A DNA stretch of 64,000 nt from assembly GCA_964503895.1 (NCBI GenBank), contig CAZDCF010000004.1:1-64000 (forward strand). The letters are read 5' to 3'. Under the pieces are notes generated by a model. It was not told the origin of the DNA. It made no database searches and worked only from the letters and a program-made list of their open reading frames with translations. The translations under genes were made by a program, and so were the position numbers. Shown one piece after another: positions 16,425 through 24,063 of this stretch (the stretch's first letter is position 1; every line of letters starts with the position of its first letter). The stretch comes from Nitronereus sp964503895. Its GTDB lineage: Bacteria; Nitrospirota; Nitrospiria; Nitrospirales; UBA8639.

Positions 16425-17018
16425 CTACTTAGACGAGCCTTCGGCTGCGTTACCGCCTTCAGGTGCAGCCCCTCCCTCTGCAGCAGGTGCAGCCTCTGCC
16501 TCTGCAGCAGGTGCAACCTCTGCCGCTGCCACGCACTCTGAACCATGAGGGATCCATTTCTTCCCATCAACACAATATTCCTTGCCCTTTAGGCCAAACG
16601 TTGATTCAAAGGCAATGACCTTCCAGATTTCATCTGCAGCAAGTTTGCTTTTCCAAGCTTTCATCTTGGTGCCCTTGATTCCCTCGTTAACACGCCAGAA
16701 CCATTGTGAATCAGAAAACTTCGCCATATGCTCGCCCTGTCGAAAATCTCGCGCTCCGGCCTTGACTGGCTTTCCGTCTTTGCCATGGCAACTTGCACAA
16801 TTCACATCAATATTTTCAGCACCGATAAAAATCGCCTTTCCTTCCGCAATAATGTCTGGATTTCCCCAATACCCGTCAGGCATATGTTTATCAGCATATT
16901 CGGGTGGAGGCGGTGGAGGCGGTTGTGGCGGTTTTGCTTCTCCACAAGCAGACAGGGCAAAACCTATTACAACTAATGCGCATAACGCGACTATTTTTCG
17001 ACTCATCGTACTCTTCAT
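16425..17018 (-). CDS. Monoheme c-type cytochrome lipoprotein, first gene of the respiratory operon
   Basis: A 197-residue lipoprotein: the lipobox LSAC has Cys25. A Pro-rich spacer follows (eight prolines in a row at 32-39 apart from the ends), then a cytochrome c domain with CASCH (74-78) and probable Met ligand in TKMKAW. The C-terminal region has a cysteine pair (EYCVDGK, GSECV) and ends in a low-complexity Ala/Glu/Gly/Pro tail encoded by short DNA repeats (about 16440-16530). GAGGAAC precedes the ATG. As the first gene it follows a candidate promoter at 17113-17142. It could be a flexible electron donor to the adjacent bd-like protein. Confidence 0.87.
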   Translation of the reverse strand: MKSTMSRKIVALCALVVIGFALSACGEAKPPQPPPPPPPEYADKHMPDGYWGNPDIIAEGKAIFIGAENIDVNCASCHGKDGKPVKAGARDFRQGEHMAKFSDSQWFWRVNEGIKGTKMKAWKSKLAADEIWKVIAFESTFGLKGKEYCVDGKKWIPHGSECVAAAEVAPAAEAEAAPAAEGGAAPEGGNAAEGSSK

Positions 17019-17112
17019 AAGTTCCTCACCTTTGGTGTTTTGATTAACGATTTTGAGCCTTACGCAAACTCCCCTAAATACAGGAAAATGCTACGTAAAA
17101 AACGGGCAGTGA

Positions 17113-17142
17113 CTTCTAGCACACGGACCTTCAACCTGTCAA
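17113..17142 (-). promoter_or_regulatory. Candidate promoter of the respiratory operon
   Basis: On the minus strand, a perfect TTGACA (17142-17137), an 18-nt spacer and TAGAAG (17118-17113) predict a start near 17106 and a leader of about 88 nt before the first cytochrome gene. The -10 is weak, so this is a candidate only. Confidence 0.4.
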
Positions 17143-17280
17143 TGACGAGAGGGGTTTCATAGAAAATCTTAAGGCACTATTTCCTTCTAAAAAGCCTCTA
17201 AAATCACAGGAAGAGTTTTTCTAGGAATCCCGAGGTCTTGAATAAAACAAATCCAAAAGAAAAACATACAATTTGCAAAG

Positions 17281-17625
17281 CTATTTTTTCCCTTCTTCTT
17301 TTTTCTTTTTAATCCATGCCTCCCAAGACTGACCAAACGCTGTATCTTTCCCAGAAAAAATAATTGCTGTGATATCATCGAGGAGAATCTTAATTTGACC
17401 AGTTTCATTAGTGGGGAAAATCTCGATATAAGCCTTAGAATCATTTTTTACACAACTAAAAACATATCCAATTAGATGCTCTCCAGATTTCAACTCAATA
17501 GTCACGTCTCCTCGATAGTCAAAGGCTTGCTCTACTGCCGTCACCAACTCTTCCTTGGTAGCAGGACGAAGAGACAACCCTTCTAGGGTTTCTCCCTGAT
17601 TTTGATTAGACAAATCCTGAGACAT
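17281..17625 (-). CDS. Small conserved-looking protein downstream of hpnH
   Basis: Not recognised. It has 114 residues and no signal or membrane segment, with a mixed alpha/beta core: a helix (KEELVTAVEQAFDYRG), then strands (VTIELKSGEHLIGYVFS, KAYIEIFP, GQIKILLDDITAIIFSG) and a Lys-rich tail. The strand pattern resembles a small Sm-like or PilZ-like barrel, but I cannot assign it. It lies 49 nt after hpnH on the same strand, so it is probably co-transcribed. A role with hopanoid tailoring is only suggested by position. Confidence 0.7.
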   Translation of the reverse strand: MSQDLSNQNQGETLEGLSLRPATKEELVTAVEQAFDYRGDVTIELKSGEHLIGYVFSCVKNDSKAYIEIFPTNETGQIKILLDDITAIIFSGKDTAFGQSWEAWIKKKKEEGKK

Positions 17626-17674
17626 AATTCAGGAAAAGAATAGATCGGAGAAAGAGGCCTGGAAAGTGGAGCAG

Positions 17675-18691
17675 CTATGTTGCATTAGGGAAAAGTGTGG
17701 ATTTGACGGTCCCCGCAAATCCGGACCAGGAACTAAAGGTTTCTTCAACAGCCGAGGCTTCGTACCCACAATGAACCATGCAATCCTTACACTTTTCATT
17801 GCGGCCGGTCCCATATTGATCCCAATCGGTCTCATTAAGTAATGTCGCAAAATCAGATACATATCCGTCCTGCAATAAATAGCAGGGCTTTTGCCACCCA
17901 AAAATATTGTAGGTTGGATTGCCCCAAGGTGTACAATCATACTCTCGTTTGCCCATCAAAAACTCTAAGAACAGAGGCGACTGATTAAACTGCCATCTCC
18001 GTTTTCGATTGGTCAGGAGCTTAGTAAACAATTCGCGTGTTCGGTGGCGCTTTAAAAAACTATGTTGATCCGGGGCCTTGTCATAACTATACCCTGGAGA
18101 AATCATCATCCCTTCCACTCCCAGGTCCATCATTTCGTCGAAAAATGCGCGAACGCGGTCGGAATTCGCATCATCAAAAAGCGTGGTATTCGTAGTCACA
18201 CGAAATCCTTTTTTCAGTGCCATTTTAATGGCCTTCACCGCCACATCGTATACCCCATCCCTGCAGACTGCGAGATCATGCTCATCCCGAAGCCCATCCA
18301 TATGAACACTAAACGTCAGATATTGAGACGGTTTGTATTCCTGGATTTTGCGTTCTAATAAAAGAGCATTCGTGCATAAATAAACATATTTTTTTCGTTC
18401 TACTAATCCTCGCACAATCTCAGACATTTCGGGATGAATAAGAGGTTCACCGCCTGGAATACTCACAACTGGAGCTCCACATTCATCTGCCGCAGCCCAG
18501 CACTGTTCCGGCGTCAGCCGACGGTCTAGAACATGATCTGGATATTGAATTTTCCCGCACCCAGCACAAGCCAAATTACACCTAAAAATTGGTTCTAGCA
18601 TCAGAACCAAAGGATATCTTTTCACGCCCTTAAGTTTTTGGGCAATGACATAACTCGCGACCGTAACCATCTGTGATATTGGTACAGCCAT
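17675..18691 (-). CDS. hpnH: Adenosyl-hopane synthase HpnH (radical SAM)
   Basis: Radical S-adenosylmethionine enzyme that attaches the adenosyl group to diploptene, the first step toward extended (C35) hopanoids. The 4Fe-4S site is C38-x-x-x-C42-x-x-C45 (CNLACAGC), followed by the GGEP motif (SIPGGEPL). Residue pattern and 338-residue length fit HpnH. The C-terminal Cys cluster (NEKCKDCMVHCGYEAS) matches the family. It acts next to Shc (substrate) and HpnG (next step), both encoded at 23-26 kb, but is split from them by ispG, dxs and tRNA-Cys. Confidence 0.95.
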   Translation of the reverse strand: MAVPISQMVTVASYVIAQKLKGVKRYPLVLMLEPIFRCNLACAGCGKIQYPDHVLDRRLTPEQCWAAADECGAPVVSIPGGEPLIHPEMSEIVRGLVERKKYVYLCTNALLLERKIQEYKPSQYLTFSVHMDGLRDEHDLAVCRDGVYDVAVKAIKMALKKGFRVTTNTTLFDDANSDRVRAFFDEMMDLGVEGMMISPGYSYDKAPDQHSFLKRHRTRELFTKLLTNRKRRWQFNQSPLFLEFLMGKREYDCTPWGNPTYNIFGWQKPCYLLQDGYVSDFATLLNETDWDQYGTGRNEKCKDCMVHCGYEASAVEETFSSWSGFAGTVKSTLFPNAT

Positions 18692-18873
18692 TTTTTATCT
18701 CCTCTGAAATATACTCATTTAGTTCAGTACCTCAACATGATGTGGTTAAAAGCTAGAGAATCCTAGCACTCACTCAAGAAGAGGTCAATTTGGTATCGGG
18801 GTAAAGAAGGAGCGAATAAAACACTATCCCCCTATGAGATGGACAAAACTACCGGCTCGGACTGTAAGGATTC

Positions 18874-18949
18874 TGGAGGCGCCGAGCGGGTTCGAACCGC
18901 TGAATCGCAGTTTTGCAGACTGCTCCCTTAGCCACTTGGGTACGGCGCC
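18874..18949 (-). tRNA. tRNA-Cys (anticodon GCA)
   Basis: Minus-strand cloverleaf with acceptor stem GGCGCCG/CGGCGCC. The anticodon stem GCAGT/ACTGC encloses CTGCAAA (anticodon GCA). The T arm is GCGGG-type with TTCGAAC, the discriminator is U, as expected for Cys, and CCA is encoded. Confidence 0.95.
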
Positions 18950-18958
18950 GCCGCCGGC

Positions 18959-18987
18959 ATTATAGCGAGGCCCCTACCCTCTGACAA
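18959..18987 (-). promoter_or_regulatory. Sigma70 promoter of tRNA-Cys
   Basis: On the minus strand, TTGTCA (18987-18982), a 17-nt spacer and a perfect TATAAT (18964-18959) place initiation a few bases before the tRNA 5' end. It might also drive hpnH downstream, since no terminator is seen between them. Confidence 0.75.
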
Positions 18988-19052
18988 GGACTGCCCAACG
19001 AAGCAAACCAGCCCACAAAGAAGGGGCACGCGTAACACATTTCGAAGGATGA

Positions 19053-20216
19053 CTATCGATTGGGTAAGACAGGAAGTTCTTGATCAGAATCTGGAAGAAC
19101 TGCTGTCTCATGAAAGTCTGGCAGGGAAGCAAGCGAGGCTGCCGTCTCCTCATCCGTTTCGTTCGCCATAATTTCGACTTCTTCTACTAACCGATCTATG
19201 AGCTCTTCCGAAGGAACTTTTTTGACAAGTTTTCCTTTTTTGAACAAGATCCCCATTCCTTGCCCACCTGCAATCCCAATATCGGCTTCTTTACCTTCGC
19301 CAATCCCGTTCACCACACACCCTAAAACTGAAACATTGAGAGGTTTTGTGATATGACCTAGTCGCTGTTCTAACTCATTAGCCATTCGCACAACATCGAT
19401 TTCTACCCGGCCACAGGTTGGACACGCAATAACGTTCACTCCACGATGGCGTATTTCAAGCGACTTGAGAATTTCAAACGCCACCCTCACTTCTTCAACC
19501 GGGTCCGCCGCCAACGACACCCTCATAGTGTCTCCAATGCCTTGCGAAAGAAGCCAACCTAAACCAATTGATGATTTGACAGCACCAGTCATAGCAGTTC
19601 CAGCTTCCGTAATACCAATATGGAGAGGATAATCCGATTGATGTGAAAACAACCAATACGCATCTACGGCCATGTGCACATCGGATGCCTTGAGTGACAC
19701 CTTCATATTAGTAAACCCAGCATCTTCAATCGCGTGAACGGCATTAAGAGCGGATTCGGCCAAAGCCTCGGCCGTTGGATACCCATACTTTTCAAGAAGG
19801 GGACGTTCGAGCGATCCACCATTTACCCCAACTCTGAGAGAAATACCGTTGTCGGTTAGAGCTTTGAGCACTTCTTCCATCTTCCACCAAGGACCAATAT
19901 TCCCAGGATTGATTCTCACGCAATCCACAAACTTTGCAGCTTTTAATGCCAACCGGTGATCAAAATGAATATCGGCAATCAGTGGGATGGAGATTTGTGA
20001 CTTGATTTTTGGTAAGGCATCGGCGGCCTCGTTATCAGGAACCGCGACCCGAACCAATTCACAACCAGCCTGCTCAAGCCGGCAAATTTGTTCAACAGTC
20101 CCTTTCACATCACTGGGATGAGGAATCGTCATGGACTGCACGGAAACAGGGGCCCCGCCACCAATTTTAACGGAACCCACTTGAATGGCCTTCGTCTGAC
20201 GGCGCTTGATGTGCAT
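19053..20216 (-). CDS. ispG: 4-hydroxy-3-methylbut-2-enyl-diphosphate synthase IspG
   Basis: Iron-sulfur enzyme of the MEP isoprenoid pathway that converts MEcPP to HMBPP. An N-terminal TIM-barrel region (VQSMTIPHP, IPLIADIHFDHRLAL, CVRINPGNIG) is followed by the C-terminal cluster domain with the Cys ligands in IACPTCGR and VLGCVVNGIGEG. Length (387) is normal for the bacterial two-domain form. It lies 10 nt after dxs on the same strand, so the first and a late MEP step are co-transcribed. The last 40 residues are an acidic tail with little conservation. Confidence 0.96.
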   Translation of the reverse strand: MHIKRRQTKAIQVGSVKIGGGAPVSVQSMTIPHPSDVKGTVEQICRLEQAGCELVRVAVPDNEAADALPKIKSQISIPLIADIHFDHRLALKAAKFVDCVRINPGNIGPWWKMEEVLKALTDNGISLRVGVNGGSLERPLLEKYGYPTAEALAESALNAVHAIEDAGFTNMKVSLKASDVHMAVDAYWLFSHQSDYPLHIGITEAGTAMTGAVKSSIGLGWLLSQGIGDTMRVSLAADPVEEVRVAFEILKSLEIRHRGVNVIACPTCGRVEIDVVRMANELEQRLGHITKPLNVSVLGCVVNGIGEGKEADIGIAGGQGMGILFKKGKLVKKVPSEELIDRLVEEVEIMANETDEETAASLASLPDFHETAVLPDSDQELPVLPNR

Positions 20217-20226
20217 AACAAGGGTA

Positions 20227-22131
20227 CTACAGGGTTGAGGTCACGATGGTTTGGACCGAGGCTTTTTCAAACAGTTGTTTGGCTTGCTGATAGATACCAT
20301 CAGCGGTGAGACCGTATTTCTCACGGAGTAAGTTCTGTGGTCCCTGTTCAATATACCAATCAGGCAAACCCAAACATTTGGTCGGCAAGTTATACATGCC
20401 TTCATCCGACAAATATTCCAGAACGGCTGAACCAAAACCACCCATCCGTGACGATTCTTCAATGGTTAACAAACATTTTGATTTCTGAGAAACCTCACGG
20501 ATAAGTTCCCCATCCAACGGCTTAACAAACCGAGCATTCACCACCGCAGCAGATATACCTTCCCGTTCGAGGCGCTCGGCAGCTTCAACGGCTTGGTAGA
20601 CCGTAACTCCAATGGCAACAAGGACAATATCATTCCCGGACTTGAGCAATTCGCCTTTTCCAATTGGCAAAACTTCGGGCTCAGCATCCATTGGCACCCC
20701 TAACACAGATCCTCTTGGATACCGGACCGTTGTTGGACCAGTAGCCGTTAGGCCAGTTTTAATCATGTGCTGCAATTCGTTTTCATCCTTCGGAGCCATG
20801 ATTGTCATATTAGGCATATGACGAAGGTAGGCAAAATCAAACGCACCATGATGTGTGGTACCATCTTCAGCCACTAACCCGCCACGATCAATACAAAACG
20901 TAACCGGAAGGTTCTGTGTAGCCACATCATGAACAACTTGATCGTAGGCTCTTTGGAGGAAAGTAGAATAAATCGGAATGACTGGGCGCATTCCTTGGGC
21001 TGCTAAACCAGCCGCAAACGTCACGGCATGCTGTTCGGCTATACCTACGTCATACAACCGATCGGGAAAAACTTTTTCAAAGGCATTTAATCCTGTTCCC
21101 TCACACATCGCGGCCGTAATGGCCACAATTCGCTTGTCGGTTTTTGCTAAATTGACTAACGTCCCAACCGCGACAGAACTATATGAGGGTTTCGAGGACT
21201 TCTTAACAGGCTTCCCTGTCTCGATATCAAAAGGTGAACAGGCATGAAACCACACCGGATTTTTCATAGCTGGTTCATAACCCAACCCCTTCTTGGTGAC
21301 AACATGCAACAAGGTTGGGCCTTTCAGCTTGAGAACATTATCTAGCGTAGGCAATAAATGCTCGAATTCATGGCCATCCATGGGCCCGACATACCGAAAC
21401 CCTAATTCTTCAAATAGCAACCCCGGCAAAATGAGGCCTTTAGCTAATTCTTCAGCCCTGCTTGCCATCTTCTTGACAGGCTCCCCAATTTGAGGAATGG
21501 AACCCAAGATTTCTGAAGTTTCTTGTTTCAGTTTTGAATAGAATTCGCCAGTAATAGTTCGGTTCAAATAAGCAGAAATGGCACCAACGTTCTTAGAGAT
21601 CGACATTTGATTATCATTCAAAATCACTAAAAGGTCCTTGTGTAAATCCCCTGCTTGCTGGAGTCCTTCGAGCGTGAGTCCAGAGGTCATGGCCCCATCA
21701 CCTACCACGCATACAATTTTATGGGATTGTCCCTTCTGCTCACGAGCTTCCATAAATCCAACAGCCGCCGACACACCAGTCCCCGCGTGGCCAGCATTAA
21801 AAGTGTCATACCGACTTTCTTCCCGCTTACAAAATCCGCTCATGCCGCTAAATTGCCGAATCGTGTGAAACTGTTCTCGGCGCCCGGTCAAAAGCTTATG
21901 GGTATAGGCTTGATTACTGGTATCCCACACGATGAGATCTTCCGGCGTATTTAGCAGATAATGTAGGGCAACTGTCAGTTCAACCACGCCAAGATTGGAG
22001 GCCAGGTGCCCACCAACATTGGCAATGACAGAAACGATCTGCTGACGAATCTCTTCGCACAACTGAGGCAATTCTCCAGGCGCAAGTTTCTTAAGATCAC
22101 TTGGCCCTTCGATTTTATTCAAAAAGGACAT
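20227..22131 (-). CDS. dxs: 1-deoxy-D-xylulose-5-phosphate synthase
   Basis: Thiamine-diphosphate enzyme that makes DXP from pyruvate and glyceraldehyde 3-phosphate and commits carbon to the MEP pathway. The N-terminal TPP-binding motif GDGAMTSG...LNDN, the central DVGIAEQHAVTFAAGLA segment and the C-terminal transketolase domain are all present. The 634-residue length is typical. AAGGGG lies just before the ATG. As the first gene of a dxs-ispG pair it has a candidate promoter at 22209-22237. It feeds farnesyl units to squalene and so to the hopanoid enzymes coded on either side. Confidence 0.97.
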   Translation of the reverse strand: MSFLNKIEGPSDLKKLAPGELPQLCEEIRQQIVSVIANVGGHLASNLGVVELTVALHYLLNTPEDLIVWDTSNQAYTHKLLTGRREQFHTIRQFSGMSGFCKREESRYDTFNAGHAGTGVSAAVGFMEAREQKGQSHKIVCVVGDGAMTSGLTLEGLQQAGDLHKDLLVILNDNQMSISKNVGAISAYLNRTITGEFYSKLKQETSEILGSIPQIGEPVKKMASRAEELAKGLILPGLLFEELGFRYVGPMDGHEFEHLLPTLDNVLKLKGPTLLHVVTKKGLGYEPAMKNPVWFHACSPFDIETGKPVKKSSKPSYSSVAVGTLVNLAKTDKRIVAITAAMCEGTGLNAFEKVFPDRLYDVGIAEQHAVTFAAGLAAQGMRPVIPIYSTFLQRAYDQVVHDVATQNLPVTFCIDRGGLVAEDGTTHHGAFDFAYLRHMPNMTIMAPKDENELQHMIKTGLTATGPTTVRYPRGSVLGVPMDAEPEVLPIGKGELLKSGNDIVLVAIGVTVYQAVEAAERLEREGISAAVVNARFVKPLDGELIREVSQKSKCLLTIEESSRMGGFGSAVLEYLSDEGMYNLPTKCLGLPDWYIEQGPQNLLREKYGLTADGIYQQAKQLFEKASVQTIVTSTL

Positions 22132-22208
22132 ACCCCTTACCTCTTTTTGGGATCTTGTGACAGGTGGGAAACACTATATTTTATGAGTAAAATACCCAAG
22201 GCGCCCGG

Positions 22209-22237
22209 ATTCTCCCACAGTACCGTTTACCTGTCAA
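22209..22237 (-). promoter_or_regulatory. Candidate promoter of dxs-ispG
   Basis: On the minus strand, a perfect TTGACA (22237-22232), a 17-nt spacer and GAGAAT (22214-22209, four of six matches) predict a start near 22202 and a leader of about 70 nt. Confidence 0.5.
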
Positions 22238-22392
22238 GGAAATGAACTGAGAGAATTCGCTTCAATAGTTCCAACATCTCAAAGCCAACTATCGCATCTT
22301 CTACGAAGACTTTTTGGGCAATTTAGGATTTCGAAATACAGACGAATCCCTAAATTCCTCCATGGCTATTACAGAGCCCAAGCAAAAAATAA

Positions 22393-23064
22393 TTATTTCG
22401 ATACGGCTTTAGATTTTTTTTCGATTTTGATGCGGAGTTTATCCAAGAGGCCGGAAAATCCTTTAGCCTTCATGATCCGCTTAAACTGACCACGAAAATT
22501 TTTTACCAGGCTGATTCCGTCAATTACGAAATCATATATCCACCAATTATTCGATTTTTTTAGCAAACGATAAGCAATAGGAATCTCTAGCTTTTTAGAA
22601 ATAACCTTCGTTTGAACCTCGGCAAATTCTCCTTTACGGCGTTCCTTAATATATTCCACTTTCTCTCCAGAGTAGCTATCAACATTTCCAGCATAAGTAT
22701 TCATCAAAAATTTCCGGAACAGTGCAACAAATTCATTCTGTTGAGCCCTATCCAACTTCTTCCATTCAAGACCAAGTGTGCGCTTCCCCATTTCCTCATA
22801 ATCAAAACGCTCTCCTATAATTTTTTTGAGGGCCACGATTCGATCCTCTGAACGACCAGGCTTTTTGAATTGTTCGTCACCCAAAATCACCAACACTTGG
22901 TCAATGGTTTTTTTGACCGCTTCGGTCGGAGAGCCAGATTCTACAGCCACAACTTGACCCAAATACACAAACGACATAACAAGAGCCATTAGGAATAATC
23001 TTAAGACTCCATAACCTCTCCTTCTCCAAAGAGAAAATACCTGCTGACTCCATACATGACTCAT
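22393..23064 (-). CDS. hpnM: MlaC/Ttg2-type periplasmic lipid transport protein, HpnM-like
   Basis: Periplasmic phospholipid- or hopanoid-binding protein of the MlaC (toluene tolerance, Tgt2) family; in hopanoid clusters the member is called HpnM. A basic n-region and hydrophobic segment (VLRLFLMALVMSFVYLGQ) give a signal peptide. Family motifs follow (LKKIIGERFDYEEMGKRTLG, FVALFRKFLMNTYAG, WWIYDFVIDGISLVKNFRGQF). The ATG at 23064 is chosen because AGGAGAAGG precedes it. An in-frame upstream extension to 23196 adds 44 residues with no family match. It lies 3' of hpnG. A partner mlaA-like gene is at 51.8 kb; the Mla membrane transporter genes are not in the window. Confidence 0.88.
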   Translation of the reverse strand: MSHVWSQQVFSLWRRRGYGVLRLFLMALVMSFVYLGQVVAVESGSPTEAVKKTIDQVLVILGDEQFKKPGRSEDRIVALKKIIGERFDYEEMGKRTLGLEWKKLDRAQQNEFVALFRKFLMNTYAGNVDSYSGEKVEYIKERRKGEFAEVQTKVISKKLEIPIAYRLLKKSNNWWIYDFVIDGISLVKNFRGQFKRIMKAKGFSGLLDKLRIKIEKKSKAVSK

Positions 23065-23242
23065 AATCTGCTTCCTTCTCCTAGTAAAAAATATAAAAAC
23101 CACCAATCCATGCAGAAACATGAACTTCCTACTCCACATTTCCGCAAATAAATTCACTAATGACTTATTCGAGAATAATACCGGTTGGCCCACCATGAAT
23201 TATATTCAAATGCCATACCTTTCGCTACCGTTGAAGTAAGAT

Positions 23243-24004
23243 TTATCTCTGTTGTCTTAAGTAAAGGAAAAAAGCATCAAAAAATTTTGTTAGCTCCCGG
23301 GAAGCTATCTGAGTCTGTTGTCGCAATCTCAACAATTCAAACCAGAGTTTAGGGCGACTTATGAATCGCCAAAACCCTTTGGCCCAAGTCGATATGGATA
23401 GAAAGAGATTAAAGTCATTTGGCAAATTCTCATTCACAAGATCAGAAACTGTTCTTACTACGAAAAAGGGGATGTTGCGCTCCTGTGCCATTTCAGCAAT
23501 CCCCGCGCTTTCCATATCCAACGCACCAGCTCGAAATTGTTGTGCTAACACACGTTTTTCCATAGCCGCACACACAATCCAAGGAACAGTGAGCAGTGGA
23601 GTTGAAACAAATTGAAACTTTGCGTCAGCCACTATACGTCTGACTATTTCCTGATATTGTACACTACAAGAGAAAGAGGACAATTTCGATGATTGAGCAG
23701 GATCCCCAGTCAATCGAATTACGATTTCTGGTAGAACAAGAGCACCAATACACGTCGGAACGAGCGCTCCAGCAAACCCTGAAGAGATAGCTAAATCAAA
23801 TTGGTTTTCGGAAAAAACACCAAGGGAAGCAGTCTTTGCTCTTTCAAGCCCAATCCCCGTCTGAACCAAGGTCACGGACAAATGAGGCCAATGAACTATA
23901 TAACCGGGGGCACCTCCAATTTTTGAACTCCGACCCCCAGGCATGACTAGTTGAATGGCCTGAAATTCCCAACGAGTGGCGGCAAAAACGGCTATCCGTG
24001 GCAG
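23243..24004 (-). CDS. hpnG: Adenosyl-hopane nucleosidase HpnG, probable non-AUG (CTG) start
   Basis: Nucleoside-phosphorylase-fold enzyme that removes adenine from adenosylhopane to give ribosylhopane, after HpnH. Conserved parts are TGIGLERA, GFAGAL and ALDMESAGIAEMA (purine and ribose site), with VVRTVSDL. The first ATG (23944) would leave out the first beta strand and the catalytic-type Glu. The frame stays open 20 codons further, coding IAVFAATRWEFQ, a typical family N-terminus. No ATG, GTG or TTG occurs there before the TAA upstream. CTG at 24004-24002 has GGAG six bases before it and would yield PRIAVFAATRWEFQ after the initiator. I take CTG as the start. A point mutation or read error in an ATG is possible. 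Confidence 0.8.
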   Translation of the reverse strand: MPRIAVFAATRWEFQAIQLVMPGGRSSKIGGAPGYIVHWPHLSVTLVQTGIGLERAKTASLGVFSENQFDLAISSGFAGALVPTCIGALVLPEIVIRLTGDPAQSSKLSSFSCSVQYQEIVRRIVADAKFQFVSTPLLTVPWIVCAAMEKRVLAQQFRAGALDMESAGIAEMAQERNIPFFVVRTVSDLVNENLPNDFNLFLSISTWAKGFWRFISRPKLWFELLRLRQQTQIASRELTKFFDAFFLYLRQQR

Positions 24005-24063
24005 GGGACGCTCCAGATATGATTTAAATATTTAGAAAAAAGCGATTATGAAAACCTGCGACC

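Noticed and set aside
16440..16530. Short GC-rich repeats that could be mistaken for a CRISPR-like or satellite repeat
   Set aside because: They encode the Ala/Glu-rich tail of the cytochrome c in frame and are not spaced like CRISPR repeats.
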